Source of the DNA: Amoebophrya sp. A120
Taxonomy: Eukaryota; Sar; Dinophyceae; Syndiniales; Amoebophryaceae
Direction: 5' to 3'
Length of the DNA: 64,000 nucleotides
NCBI GenBank assembly: GCA_905178155.1
Contig: CAJINV010000005.1
Coordinates: 5,731,754 to 5,795,753 of the forward strand
Made by a program: the position numbers and the translations under genes. Positions 11,382 through 21,777 of the stretch are shown here, in pieces (the stretch's first letter is position 1; the number at the start of each line of letters is the position of its first letter). The notes under the pieces were generated by a model. It searched no databases and had not been told where the DNA came from. It was given only the letters and a program-made list of their open reading frames with translations.

Positions 11382-12468
11382 AAGCTATAAGACCAAGACG
11401 GCGAAGAAGACTCTTCAAGTAGAAACAACTTCTGCGATAAAAATTGTGATCTTGTTCACAGTGGCGAGGGAAGTAGACGAGGGTGGGACTATATGTTGCG
11501 GGGCCGCAGTTGCGCTAATATCGTATGCATATGCAAGTTAGTAAGTACTATCTGCGCGAGCGAGACTCATTTATCATTATCGCACAAGTGCTGACTGCTT
11601 GGTCTCGTAGCTGCTCCCGAAGATCTCGAACAAGCTATGACCACAAGTTGTACCTGATAGCTTCTGAGATGTTGAATTTATTGAGACACCGTGAAAATGA
11701 GGAACTTAGGTCTACTTTTATTCAATCTGTACCTGGTACTCTGCACTCGATCATGACTTCTTCCAGCATATGTTGTTCAGAAGTTGTCAACTCAAGTGAT
11801 AAAGCCTGCTATCAAAAGTCAAAAGTTGCCGGGCCGTTCCGCTACGAAATGATACTGTAATACTTTTATTTATGCACTATACAAATCAAAAAACCGGAGA
11901 AGATTAAAGATATCGCGAGCTGCTTTCTAATTTTTGCCTTTTTCGAAATGTTTGCATCCTTAGACAAGAACTCGTCCCATATCTATGGTGAGGAGCTGCG
12001 CGAAGGATGTCGAAACAAAAATCATCATGTTGTTTTGCTGTACTATAACAATAACTGTTCCCTAGAAATGTAGTGAATTTTGTGAATTTCGAATGTTATA
12101 AAAAGAAGCTATCGATTATGAATCGGAAAAGAACCTAAATCGAAGCTTTGACTTTCTGGTCCAATTGAGGTGATTAGTGAAAACTCCACGTCGCCACAAT
12201 TCATCCTTCTAGAGTCGAATTCATAGTGGAGAAGAAAGAGAATTTGTTGAGAAGGATTTGTATAGCAAACAGACCACACCTAAAGAACGCTACTAAGGAT
12301 CGAGAATGATGATGAAAAGTATGACCACATCTGCAAAAAATCAGTACTTTATATTTTCTGTAAACCCGCCACCGCCTGGATGTATTTTTAACGTCAACTT
12401 ACTACTTATGATCTGCATTATTTTTAAAGCAAGAACTAGGCACTGACTCTTTCTATGCACAAGCATGG

Positions 12469-12625
12469 AGTACATGGCCAATTCCAACTTTTTTCCAAGA
12501 AATAAAGGGACCACAACATAGCTATGAAGGCACAGCAGGTGGCATGAAGTACATGGCCAATTCCTACTTTTTTCCAAGAAATAAAGGGACCACATAGCTA
12601 TGAAGGCACAGCAGGTGGAATGAAG
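12469..12625 (+). repeat. Tandem duplication, about 79-bp unit, two copies
   Basis: The unit begins AGTACATGGCCAATTCC and repeats from 12548 with a few differences (CCACAACATAG against CCACATAG). Confidence 0.9.
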
Positions 12626-12887
12626 AACGTGGAGGAGTTTTTTGCCAATCTCTACTTTCTATATTGGCCAGAGCCAGTCTGCTGGTGTACATGAGAAACA
12701 TCAAATGAGTGGCACTATTAAATTGGTACAGAAAATTTGCTCCCGAGCTGTGGCGGTAGAGGTATTTTTGTCAAACTTATCGTCTATTTTTTCTTCGCGC
12801 CCTTTACTACAGCACCCTAGTAAAACAAGTTGCCGCTCATGTAGATGTACGATAAATTGCTGTAGTACCAAAGAACCCCCCTACCAT

Positions 12888-12958
12888 TCGACCTTTGCTG
12901 GTCGGGTGAGACCGAAAGAATTATCGACCTTTACTGATCGGGTGAGACCGAAAGAATT
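12888..12958 (+). repeat. Tandem duplication, 36-bp unit, two copies
   Basis: TCGACCTTTGCTGGTCGGG and TCGACCTTTACTGATCGGG, each followed by TGAGACCGAAAGAATT. Confidence 0.9.
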
Positions 12959-15499
12959 TGCTGCAAATGAAGTTTATTTTATCCCCCCGCCGGTCGTTAC
13001 AGCTTGCTGGCCATTTCTATTTGTGGCCCTGCTTATTTACAACCAGGAAGGTCAAGGTGAATTTCCATGCGCAGCAGAGTTTTTCTCATCTTTATCAATC
13101 TCTTTGGGTACGACACGCAAGAATTACGAGCCTAGCTACTGAACACCTTGCTGGTTCGCTGCTGCACTATGGACTAGAAAACGAAACAAATAATAAGAAA
13201 GAAGGAGAATAAACGAAGATGGTAGATCATTTGAGAGAAAAATACATCCTCCACCGACTCAGCAAGGAGTATGATTTCGGTACTTTTTATACTTTTTCCT
13301 AGCTGGAAACCTGAAGATGATGTGAACGAAGTGCAAGTGGGTGAATTCAAAAAAGATTTCTCTCAACTTCGCTTCGCTACATGATTTTTCATTTTCTTTA
13401 CTAGTACTACATAAAAGCGAACGACATATATCTTCTAATTTGGCACTGCAAGCGTCCTGTAGTTCTCCTGACAAGGAATCTGAAAAATAGTTAGCCGACA
13501 AAAAACTACACGCATATTGCTCATGCTCCACCCGTACCGTACGCGGTGAGTGTTTGTGGTAGAGCGAGTTGATTTTTTTGTTGGTGAGTGTGAAGAAAGA
13601 ACATGATCAAGACCACTTGTTCCATGGGAGAAAGAATAAAGCAGGAGCTTCACACTTAACGGGAGGGGACAATTATACACAAAAAAAAGTACAACAAATG
13701 ATAAAAGGCGCTTTGATATTTGAAAGGAGTGCAAGTGCTGAAGATCCTACAAATAAGTAGCCGCATTGCGATGGACGTTTGTAACGTTTGGAGGCTCAAT
13801 TGTTCCTAAGCGAAGTGAAAACTTAGGTGCAATTTCAGCTTTTGACGTTTTCATCGGATGTCCTGCACATGGTATCGATACAACACGAAATTGTCCCCAC
13901 TGAACTGCTAGTACATCAAAAACTGTACACCAAGCAACTAACTACTCCGCTTGCTTTTCATCTTATCTGCGCTTTATTTTTCAGTACGGCAAGGGTAAGC
14001 TAATGTTAAGCAGAACGGAGGTAGAGAACAAATTGGGAGGAAGATATGGTCGCACGCTCGTAGTACTCTGTCGTGCGGAAAACACTAACTTCTGCATTTT
14101 GAACCACAACCCGTTGCTCGTTGATTTTACAATTTACTACCCCGAAAAAATGAAAAATGAAAAAATATATACGTTTCGACGTGTGAGGAGGCACTAGTGT
14201 TGAGCCGAACTTACGACTTGACGCAGCTGGGCTCAGCTGGTGGCCAGTGTTGTTCTACTACTTTGCTATGTCTCCATTACTTTATCTTCCTCAGTTTTCT
14301 TCTTGAGTGCGGAGGATGTGGAGCGTTGAGAGAGTTGAGGACGAAGACGAGGGTTACAGTTTTACATAAGCACAGTTTTCTTCGTGTGGTGAGAATGGAG
14401 GCGCTGGCTTTTTCTAGCAGTGGAGAGATCAGGTCGCGCGCTGGCCGCCCTTGTTGGTGCTTCGGGGTAAAAAGCATGGAAATCGGTGGAGTGGCCCCCG
14501 CGCGGGTGGGTTCTCCTGCGAACTTTGCCGGGCGTGTTCCCGTGGGACGGTTCCGGGTCTGTTATGGAGCCCCTGTAGTGGCCGGCGCTTCAGCCCGGCG
14601 CCGTGTTGGTGGCGCGCGCCCGCGTGGAGCGTTGCGCGACATCCTTCCGGCAAATAGAAGCACAAGAGCCGTCCGGGCGGTGTCGTATACACTGAAGACG
14701 CACGACAGCGCAATACTCTCGGAAGTGATTTTCGCAGCTGCCGCCGCAATTATCCCGAGCGAGCCACGGCCCTCCGAGAATGCCGGAGAACAACAAAGAA
14801 CTGGCCCGGCGCTTTGCCATTTCGTGCCTGCCAGTGTTTCCCCCGTCCTGTGGCCGTGAGGCCGCGGCCCCCATCGAGGCCCCCGCCTTCTGGCAGCCGA
14901 AACAAAGGGCCCGCTGGGGAGGCTGGCGGCCAGCGCGTGGGGCGCCCTCCTTGTGTTGCGCGGGTGCCAACGTGTGGAGCAGCGTGCGAGCCAGGCGCGG
15001 GGCACTGTCCTGCTCAGTGGCGCGAGCGCATGTGGAAGAGTGGCAGGGGCGCTCGGCGACCTGTGTTGGGCGCCCCGGTTGCCTCGTGTGAGGATGCGCC
15101 GGCCCCCGCCTCGCCCTGCCTCCGTGCCCCCCCCCGGATCGATGTGTGGTTGGCCATGCGCCTGCGTTGCCAAGGATTAAGTGACGCGCGCCGGGGCGCG
15201 CGGTCGGCGAAGCCCGTCGTAGGCCCTAGGAAGGTGGCGCCGGTGTCCGGCCGCGGGCGTCGTTTCGTACCACCTAGCTTCCTTTCGATCGGCTACCACC
15301 CGCCGCCGCAGCAGCCACTAGTCAGGCGACCCGTTTATTTTATCTGCCTTGTCGGCGCCTCGTAGTGCCAGGCGGTTTATTTCCAGGTGCCGTTGAGCGA
15401 AGAGCAACAGAAGATTCTTGGGCATGCCGACTAATGTCGCTGTTTGCTCAGGTGTTCGCTTGGGATTACGATTATTAGCGACCCTCGTCCCAAAGTGCC

Positions 15500-16050
15500 A
15501 GTGCGATGGGCAAGACATTGACTTGCAGCTGCAGAGGACGTTTTCTCTGTTTGTCGCCAGTAACAGCTTTGATCACAATTGATGGAAATGGGCATAGCGC
15601 CATGATCGATTCAACGATCAGACCGCGCGCGTCCACCAAATTTAGATGCTGGATGAAAAATGTACATGAATCAATGAAAGCAGTGCGATCCATCTGTTGG
15701 CGCTACAATGCGAATGCCTGAAACCAACGAAAAAGTAAGAGATCGGATCTTACTTACCGTCACTGCGAGGCAACTGGCTGAGCCAGTGCTTGCGCATTGT
15801 GAATCCTAGGAAATTGCATGCATCTTCAACATCATTTTTTAGTTCTAGACTTTATTGACATCAAAGGATCAGTGCGGGTTTTGATGATCTTGAAATTGAC
15901 ACACATTTCAGTGAATGTAGATGAACGAGCCAGGGTGGATTCAAAAAATCTTCTGATGTCTCCGCGATAGATCCGCCCACGGAAAAGATCATATAGATAT
16001 ACCCCAGTATGTGATACATCGATCAAGAGTAACGTAAAATCTTGATCCAT
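15500..16050 (-). CDS. g3: possible small gene, antisense to its cluster
   Basis: Reading the - strand from an ATG at 16050 gives a protein-like stretch (LLLIDVSHTGVYLYDLFRG) that stays open to 15832. Further on there is a textbook GT-AG intron of 40 nt: donor GACG|GTAAGTA at 15757 and acceptor TTGGTTTCAG at 15718. I could not join the parts into one uninterrupted frame, so there may be another intron near 15830-15860. No family was recognised. It would be the only gene opposing the left-hand cluster. Confidence 0.3.
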
Positions 16051-16160
16051 TGGCTTTTTCTCCGCTCAATAGACAGTGCCTCAGATGATGACCGCAAGCA
16101 TCATCGAAAGTTGTTTCTCTCATCTGCGCCTATGTCTAGTACGACTGATACTGATCTAGC

Positions 16161-16163
<3 letters not shown>

Positions 16164-16192
<29 letters not shown>
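16164..16192 (+). repeat. (CT)n microsatellite upstream of g4
   Basis: About 14 CT units end 46 nt before the g4 start codon. Such a pyrimidine tract could serve as a splice-acceptor tract for a trans-spliced leader or as a promoter element; this is inference. Confidence 0.9.
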
Positions 16193-16196
<4 letters not shown>

Positions 16197-16238
16197 TGAA
16201 AGAAGTTCTTTTTCTTCGTATAATTTCCGAGCATCACC

Positions 16239-17285
16239 ATGACAGTACCTACCGCCCCTGCAGGAGCCTCTGGCAGCGCACCTTCAGTGGCCCCCAGTCA
16301 CAAGGCCACCGCCACCACAACCACCACGAATATCCACCTGACCCTGAGCGAGGTCCCCAACGCGGATGGCAGCGCGATGTTCGGCTCTTCCATCTGGAAT
16401 GGCCCACGGTTTCTGGCGGCCGTGTACGGCCCGTGTAAGATCCACAAGGGACACTTACTACCGGAAAAGTTGAAGATCGAACTGGTGTACAAGAGTTTTG
16501 GAGGTGGTTCGAATTCGACGACCGCATCGGCTGCATCAGAAAGCCTCAGTAGAAATCAAACCTCGTCTTTGTCCTCCACCGCCGCAGACCGTGTTGTGGA
16601 GGAGAAATTGAAGGTGTTCCTGGAAAATTTGCTCGCGACGGAAAAATACGCCGGGTGTGGGATCCGGGTGTTCGTCTACCCCATGATGTCTATGTCAACA
16701 GCGGCAGTACTAGCAGGGTCATCTACTTGTACTTCGCGACCACAGCACTCAGCGACATTTTGCGGCCCGGAGCTGTTCAACTCGTTGACCTGCGCTTGTC
16801 TGCACGCGGGCTTAGAATTTAGAAATGGCACGCCGTTTTGCGTGTTGTCGACGACAAGTTTTATCAACAGCGTTGAAGCAGATAGTACTACAGAAGATGT
16901 TGCTCGACATGTTGGGACGAAGACGAACAAGCTGGCACGAGTGTTGGGATTCGCGAAAGTGGCTACGTCGTGTAGCAGCAGAGATGTAGAGGACGAAGCC
17001 GCAGCGACCGAATCTGGTGCTGCGAAAAGGCGGAAACTGGAGCAGAAGGGCAATAAGCTAGGTTCGGAAGAAGAGGTGATAACCGAAATGGATTCGGTTG
17101 TCTTCGGGGGACAAGAATCGGATGAATCTGCATTAAGCGTCGACGAAACCGAACCACCAGCAGCTTCATCAACCGAAGCAGATGCGAAGAAACTTCTGAA
17201 AAGGGCAAGGAAACAAGCAGACAGCATTCGGGAGCAAGTTCGTGCAGTTTTTCAAAAACACTTCGAGAAAAACCTTCCGGCGTGA
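16239..17285 (+). CDS. g4: exosome RNase PH-domain subunit, RRP46-like
   Basis: This 348-aa frame has no IE. Residues about 25-210 resemble an RNase PH fold of the eukaryotic exosome ring: the conserved start region with ADGSAMFGSSIW and FLAAVYGPCKI, a helix region EEKLKVFLENLL, then the strand GIRVFVYPM and the helix with SLTCACLHAGLEF followed by a CVLS strand. This pattern is typical of RRP41/RRP46/MTR3 proteins, which form the inactive hexameric barrel for 3'-5' RNA processing and decay in nucleus and cytoplasm. The order and the YGPCKI form fit RRP46 best. Family members are usually about 230-250 aa. The extra length is a Thr/Ala/Ser-rich N-terminus, a Ser-rich insertion near residues 90-115, and an acidic then basic C-terminal tail with a KRRKLEQK stretch that could be a nuclear signal. 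Confidence 0.65.
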   Translation: MTVPTAPAGASGSAPSVAPSHKATATTTTTNIHLTLSEVPNADGSAMFGSSIWNGPRFLAAVYGPCKIHKGHLLPEKLKIELVYKSFGGGSNSTTASAASESLSRNQTSSLSSTAADRVVEEKLKVFLENLLATEKYAGCGIRVFVYPMMSMSTAAVLAGSSTCTSRPQHSATFCGPELFNSLTCACLHAGLEFRNGTPFCVLSTTSFINSVEADSTTEDVARHVGTKTNKLARVLGFAKVATSCSSRDVEDEAAATESGAAKRRKLEQKGNKLGSEEEVITEMDSVVFGGQESDESALSVDETEPPAASSTEADAKKLLKRARKQADSIREQVRAVFQKHFEKNLPA

Positions 17286-17399
17286 TCATAGGAAGTGGAT
17301 ACAAAGAACTGCTGTGATTATACCACGAGAGAATGATCTGCTAGTGCTTCGTGAAGATGTTGCTCATTTAGACTAGCTTCAGCTTTGCTTTTGCAATGC

Positions 17400-17428
17400 G
17401 AGAGCTGGAATCAATGATCGAAAAAGTT
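17400..17428 (+). repeat. 29-bp direct repeat flanking g5, left copy
   Basis: GAGAGCTGGAATCAATGATC plus the following AAAAAGTT block is identical to 18352-18380. The two copies bracket the truncated recombinase gene. Confidence 0.9.
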
Positions 17429-17853
17429 TTCACACAGCACAGCATGTGCTGATAAATAATTTCCTCGTATTCCCATGGCGCCCGATGCTGTTGCAAGTGC
17501 GCCCTGCTTGTTTGCTTTGTTGTTCTGAAAAGATTGTCTGGTGCACATGCATGGGCCAGGAGTGACGACGACCCTAAAGCTCCTGTTGCAGGTGTAGAAT
17601 TTGATTTTTCGTTGACATCTTGCTGTCGCTGGATCTCTATCGTAATCGTGTCGTAATCGTGTCGTGATCTTGTCGTGTAAGTCGTTGTCGTTGACATGAG
17701 TGTCTTGTCGTTGAGCAGTTTTTTTTTGAAGAGAGGGTGAGTCGATGAGCGATGTCGTGGTGAACTGCTGATGTGCGCACTTGAATTAAGATTTTAAAAT
17801 TAGCCCTGTTTTGTTCTGTAATTAAAGGCAAAGGACTATGCAGCAGCTGCAAG

Positions 17854-18369
17854 ATGTCGTTTACAGGTGTGCAGAAATCCGTGTCCCTTCGCAAGGACTA
17901 CGGTGGCAATTGCAATGTCAAACTATGGACCCAATTCAAGTGTGAACTCGGGACCGGTGCGAGTGCCACCATTACGGTGGAGGAAATCACCGACTTCGCG
18001 GAGTTCCTGGTGTCCAAGCCCTACTTGTCCGCGGTAAATTACCTCGGGGCTGCGGTTGGCTATGAAGCGAGCCGCAACAAGCTGCAGGAGTCGGTGCATT
18101 TCGAGCGACGCTATAAGCAGCTCCGTGCCAGTGTGGTCAAGGAGCTTAGCAGGGTTCTGCCGACACAGGCCAAGGTCATTGCAACCCGGGACATGGTGAA
18201 GATGCCGCAGCAGCTCCGGACCCTTTTGGTCCTACCCGTCCTTCTGGGGTGGCGGGATGCTTCCTTGTGTGAAGCATCCAATGCGGATGTCGAGCTGGTA
18301 GGCGACCGCCTCTTGGTCCATTGCGGTAAGGACAAGGTGCAGAGAGAGAGAGAGAGCTGGAATCAATGA
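17854..18369 (+). pseudogene. g5: tyrosine recombinase, truncated
   Basis: The ATG at 17854 opens 171 codons. The second half resembles the start of a tyrosine recombinase catalytic domain: LLVLPVLLGWRDASLCEAS has the helix-GxR-x3-L form that carries the first catalytic Arg, followed by the strand ELVGDRLLVHC and a GKDK that could hold the beta-hairpin Lys. The frame then ends abruptly in a GA repeat, so the HxxR and Tyr nucleophile boxes are missing. A relative of Crypton or DIRS-type recombinases is likely, but the subfamily cannot be told. The break coincides with the right copy of a 29-bp direct repeat, which supports a rearrangement or incomplete element rather than a spliced gene. No good GT donor is evident at the break. 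Confidence 0.55.
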
Positions 18370-18380
18370 TCGAAAAAGTT
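18352..18380 (+). repeat. 29-bp direct repeat flanking g5, right copy
   Basis: Identical to 17400-17428. It begins inside the last codons of the truncated recombinase frame. Confidence 0.9.
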
Positions 18381-19388
18381 AAGTAAAATTGCTAGCGAGC
18401 TTTCGCTGTAGTCCCACTAGTAGCTAGCGCAGCTTCATACTTACTCGCGCTGCACGTTGAACAACCTGCAATTATAGATACGTAGATGAAGTGCTGACCG
18501 TGACCGCCCGCATGCTGAGAAAGTAAAAAAGCAAGGGCAGCATGCAAGAAAACGCGCTGTCATCAAGATCAACTGCGGTACTGTTGATAATTGAATACTT
18601 AAAAGAAAAGAGCATTCCTGGGTCGATGGAGATCGATAATCCATTTCATGTTCTGTCTGTCTTTCTTTTCCGTTCATGTTCTACTCTCCTGTATGTAATC
18701 GCTCAAATAAGCGATCATGCGCAGCAAAGCGATCCGATCCTATACTTACATTTTTTAGTCGTTCGTGAAATTGAAAGCGAAACCAAAGGCAGCAAAAGCG
18801 ATCCTGATCCGGAAAGCATAAGATAAAGCAAGTAATACAGGCAAAGATCCACTTCATAACGAACTCCTTTCGATCATGATGAAGTTGCGCTTTTAATATT
18901 AAAAATTGGAGATTGAGTTGATCCTGATTTTTCATTCGCGCAATCGGTTTTTGGACGGCCCAACTACGTCGAGTTTGTTTCACCACTCTGTGCATTGTCA
19001 ATCAAACGCAGTCATTTTGTTTTGATTCTGACCCTGGTAGCTTTTACAGTACCGAAGAAGCTTGCGCCATATTGTTTTTATTCTGATTGTCATTTCATCA
19101 CTCTTATTTTGGCTGTGTGCTACATCAATTGCAAAAACGACACTCATAAATTGCTATTCCCATAAAGAACAAGAGTAACTCGAACTGCAAACTTTTTCGT
19201 GTAAGATTTCAAATCAAAAATAAAGATCGTTCTGCTCTTTGATCGATTTTGCATAGAACACCAGTGCCAGGCCGTTCTCATCTATTTACTTTATATTTTG
19301 TACATATAACAATATATTTTGCGCATCTTTTGACTCACCTTCAAGTTTGGTGCTTATTTTGTTGCAGAATATTTATTTGAAAATCAAA
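18381..19388. other. AT-rich interval upstream of g6
   Basis: No gene is seen. Short frames on both strands are not protein-like. A pyrimidine-rich stretch ending in TTATTTTGTTGCAG, about 25 nt before the g6 ATG, could be a (trans-)splice acceptor. Confidence 0.4.
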
Positions 19389-21617
19389 ATGCAAGAAAAC
19401 CAGCAAAATATCTTGGCGCACGCCGGTCCAGGCGAAGACCTCCATGGGGAAGCGACTAGTGTCGGCCATGTCGCGCAGCCTGAGCAGCATCAGGCTCCTG
19501 GAGTGCAGCAGCATCTGCAACCGCAACCTCCGCAATACTACTATGCCGAAGACGGAACAGTTCACCTTGTTGACGAGCCAGAGGTAGTCGAGCCACCTCG
19601 TGGGCGGAACGGGTGTGGATGTCCAGTGTGGGTGATCATTCTGATCGTCGTCGGGTCGGTTCTTGTGGTCGGCGGTATTATCGGCGTTGTCGTTGCTTGT
19701 GTCGCGAATTCCACTAACAATAACCCCAACCAGCCGGGGCCAGCAAATCCAACTCCCCAACCCGGACCAAATCCAAATCCCCAACCCGGAACAAATCCTC
19801 CAAGCCCGCCACCCGGCCCGACAAATCCGCCGTCGCCTCCGGGCCCGCCCGCTGGAAATCGCTCGGCTCCGAAACAGCTCAGCAGAATCGTGAGTAACGA
19901 CCCAGACGATGCGGTAGACCTGCCTGCGGTGACGACCCCGAAATTTGGTCCGAAACCGGCGGCGAAGCCAGCCAATTTGACCAATTCTGGTTCGCATGGG
20001 ACGACGACGCAGGCCAACCGGGGAAGCGCGGCGCGCGACACGTGGCTTCGCTGGATAGCGTATGACGCGCACGAAAAAGATCCGTTCAAGGCCGGTGGGA
20101 GTGCGGATACAATTCTAAACGCTACGGCGAACGAAACCCTGAAGCACCACTTCCGCGAGAACATCACACAGGACCGCGTTCACCTCGCGTACAAGCAAGT
20201 TCTTTCGATCGTGCCGTTTGCTGTCAGTATTTGGCGTACTACCTACTACGAGTCCACGAACGGTGTAACCTGGTATTTGGATACCATTTGGGACGAAAAG
20301 TGGACCATCTCCAAACTGCGCGACCAGTTGACAACGGGCACCGCCGAGGCACCGCCGCAATATACTCGGCCGAAGGACTTGAACACGGTGTGGAATAGCA
20401 GTGTCCAAAGCTGGTCGAGTAGCTGGAACGCACTGCAGGTCAACGCGCTCAAGTATCGCTTGAAGGCCCGGTTTGAGGACTTGCTGTCCGTCCGTGTTCA
20501 CCACCAAGACATGGATGATTTGTTCCAGCAATACGACCTGGACACCACTGGCATCACGGACGCCGACAGCGCAGCCTGGGTCTCCACGTACTACGTACTA
20601 TCCGAGCAGAAGATGCGCAAACTCGTGATGACAATGTTTTGGGCGCTTGTATTGGCTCGCATTCGCGTGGGACGCAGAATCATGCAAACGAGCAATGACA
20701 CGTGGAATAACCCCACCAGCGGCACGAAAACATTCAACAATCCGCACTCTGACGCCAACAAAATGGGCATGGGACACTGGGGATTTGACCGCACGATCTT
20801 CGGCACGCCTAAGATTCTGTATCATTACACCATCGTTACTTTTCATCTAGCGATCAGAACCTCCGGCACATTGAGGCCTTCGAATGACGCAGCAAATGCC
20901 ATTCTCGGACCCGGAGTTTACTTCACGAACCTACAGCAAGGGTTATTTAGCCTGACGGAGGTGCAAAAAGAAACGCGCGTTGGAGAGGAGTGCGTCGTGG
21001 CATTGGATGCGGATGCCCTGAGGGAAAAGCAGAACTTCTACCTTGACCGCTTTTGGGATGTCCGCAGGCGTCAGAATGCAGGCGCGCGACAAGCTCGGTT
21101 GGCCGCCGATTGGCGGAGCCCTGAGTTTGCAGACAATTTGCGAGCTTTCGATGATTATATGAAGAACACCGGTACCGCAATCATGCCCGAAGTGATGACG
21201 CGCGGCAGTCCCTCCGGGGCACAGAAGGAAACGAGCCTGAGTGACGTACTCGCTCGGCGACAGAAGGAGGTACGCTGGGAATTGAAGGAAAACCTAAACG
21301 ACGAAGGAACCTATCTTTTTGGGGCAACGAACCACTGGCGGGCGCGCAAAAAAGCCGCCTACAGAAACGCACGTGGCCGCCGCAATGGCTTTGACATGCC
21401 GCCCGGCCGCGAAAGCGAGAGGGACGTTGTCAACCCGGACCTCACCGAGAATGGCGGCCAGATCAATTTGCGCACGCTTGACGAGGGCTACGACTTTATC
21501 TCGGTCTGCGGACTCAATCTGCCCACTGCTGGGAACGGCGTCGTGTTTCTTAACGAGTGGGTCGCCGCGAAGGAAGGCCGTGCGACTTTGCGAACGCCGA
21601 GGCCAAACCCAATCTAA
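19389..21617 (+). CDS. g6: type II membrane protein with ADP-ribosyltransferase-like domain
   Basis: I choose the ATG at 19389 (742 aa); the frame extends 14 codons further upstream only with non-ATG starts. Residues 1-79 are hydrophilic and Gln/Glu/Pro-rich. About 80-105 form one strongly hydrophobic helix (VWVIILIVVGSVLVVGG). A Pro-rich linker with PNPNPQPG-type repeats follows, then a large Trp/Tyr-rich ectodomain. From about residue 475, ILYHYT followed by AIRTSGTLRPS and GPGVYFTNL matches the HYD1-type ADP-ribosyltransferase pattern (LYHYT ... I ... G ... S ... GPGVYFTDL), known mainly from secreted effectors and polymorphic toxin systems. The predicted role is NAD-dependent modification of a target at the cell surface or in the secretory route. 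Catalytic competence is not shown: I cannot confirm the last acidic residue. No IE is present. Confidence 0.6.
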   Translation: MQENQQNILAHAGPGEDLHGEATSVGHVAQPEQHQAPGVQQHLQPQPPQYYYAEDGTVHLVDEPEVVEPPRGRNGCGCPVWVIILIVVGSVLVVGGIIGVVVACVANSTNNNPNQPGPANPTPQPGPNPNPQPGTNPPSPPPGPTNPPSPPGPPAGNRSAPKQLSRIVSNDPDDAVDLPAVTTPKFGPKPAAKPANLTNSGSHGTTTQANRGSAARDTWLRWIAYDAHEKDPFKAGGSADTILNATANETLKHHFRENITQDRVHLAYKQVLSIVPFAVSIWRTTYYESTNGVTWYLDTIWDEKWTISKLRDQLTTGTAEAPPQYTRPKDLNTVWNSSVQSWSSSWNALQVNALKYRLKARFEDLLSVRVHHQDMDDLFQQYDLDTTGITDADSAAWVSTYYVLSEQKMRKLVMTMFWALVLARIRVGRRIMQTSNDTWNNPTSGTKTFNNPHSDANKMGMGHWGFDRTIFGTPKILYHYTIVTFHLAIRTSGTLRPSNDAANAILGPGVYFTNLQQGLFSLTEVQKETRVGEECVVALDADALREKQNFYLDRFWDVRRRQNAGARQARLAADWRSPEFADNLRAFDDYMKNTGTAIMPEVMTRGSPSGAQKETSLSDVLARRQKEVRWELKENLNDEGTYLFGATNHWRARKKAAYRNARGRRNGFDMPPGRESERDVVNPDLTENGGQINLRTLDEGYDFISVCGLNLPTAGNGVVFLNEWVAAKEGRATLRTPRPNPI

Positions 21618-21777
21618 GGAATGGCAGTCGCATCCGCACGCTCCTTTTTTATACTTTTTTGCTTCGAGGAATGCTGGCTCTCAAGTTCATTGGACGGTAA
21701 CCTGAAAGAGGTAGTGGTGCTAGAAATGATAATAAATTACGGAAGACTTAAGACCCATCTGAAAGGAATATATGCAT

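Larger units (their letters stand above)
11382..15480. other. About 4 kb without a convincing gene
   Basis: 11.4-14.2 kb is AT-rich with many stops on both strands. 14.4-15.3 kb is GC-rich and carries long overlapping arginine/alanine-rich frames on both strands, which I treat as chance. No IE was found anywhere in this interval. Two short tandem duplications are listed separately. Confidence 0.5.

Noticed and set aside
14197-14859. A 220-codon + strand frame and overlapping - strand frames
   Set aside because: The same GC-rich composition effect as at the left edge; no supporting motif.
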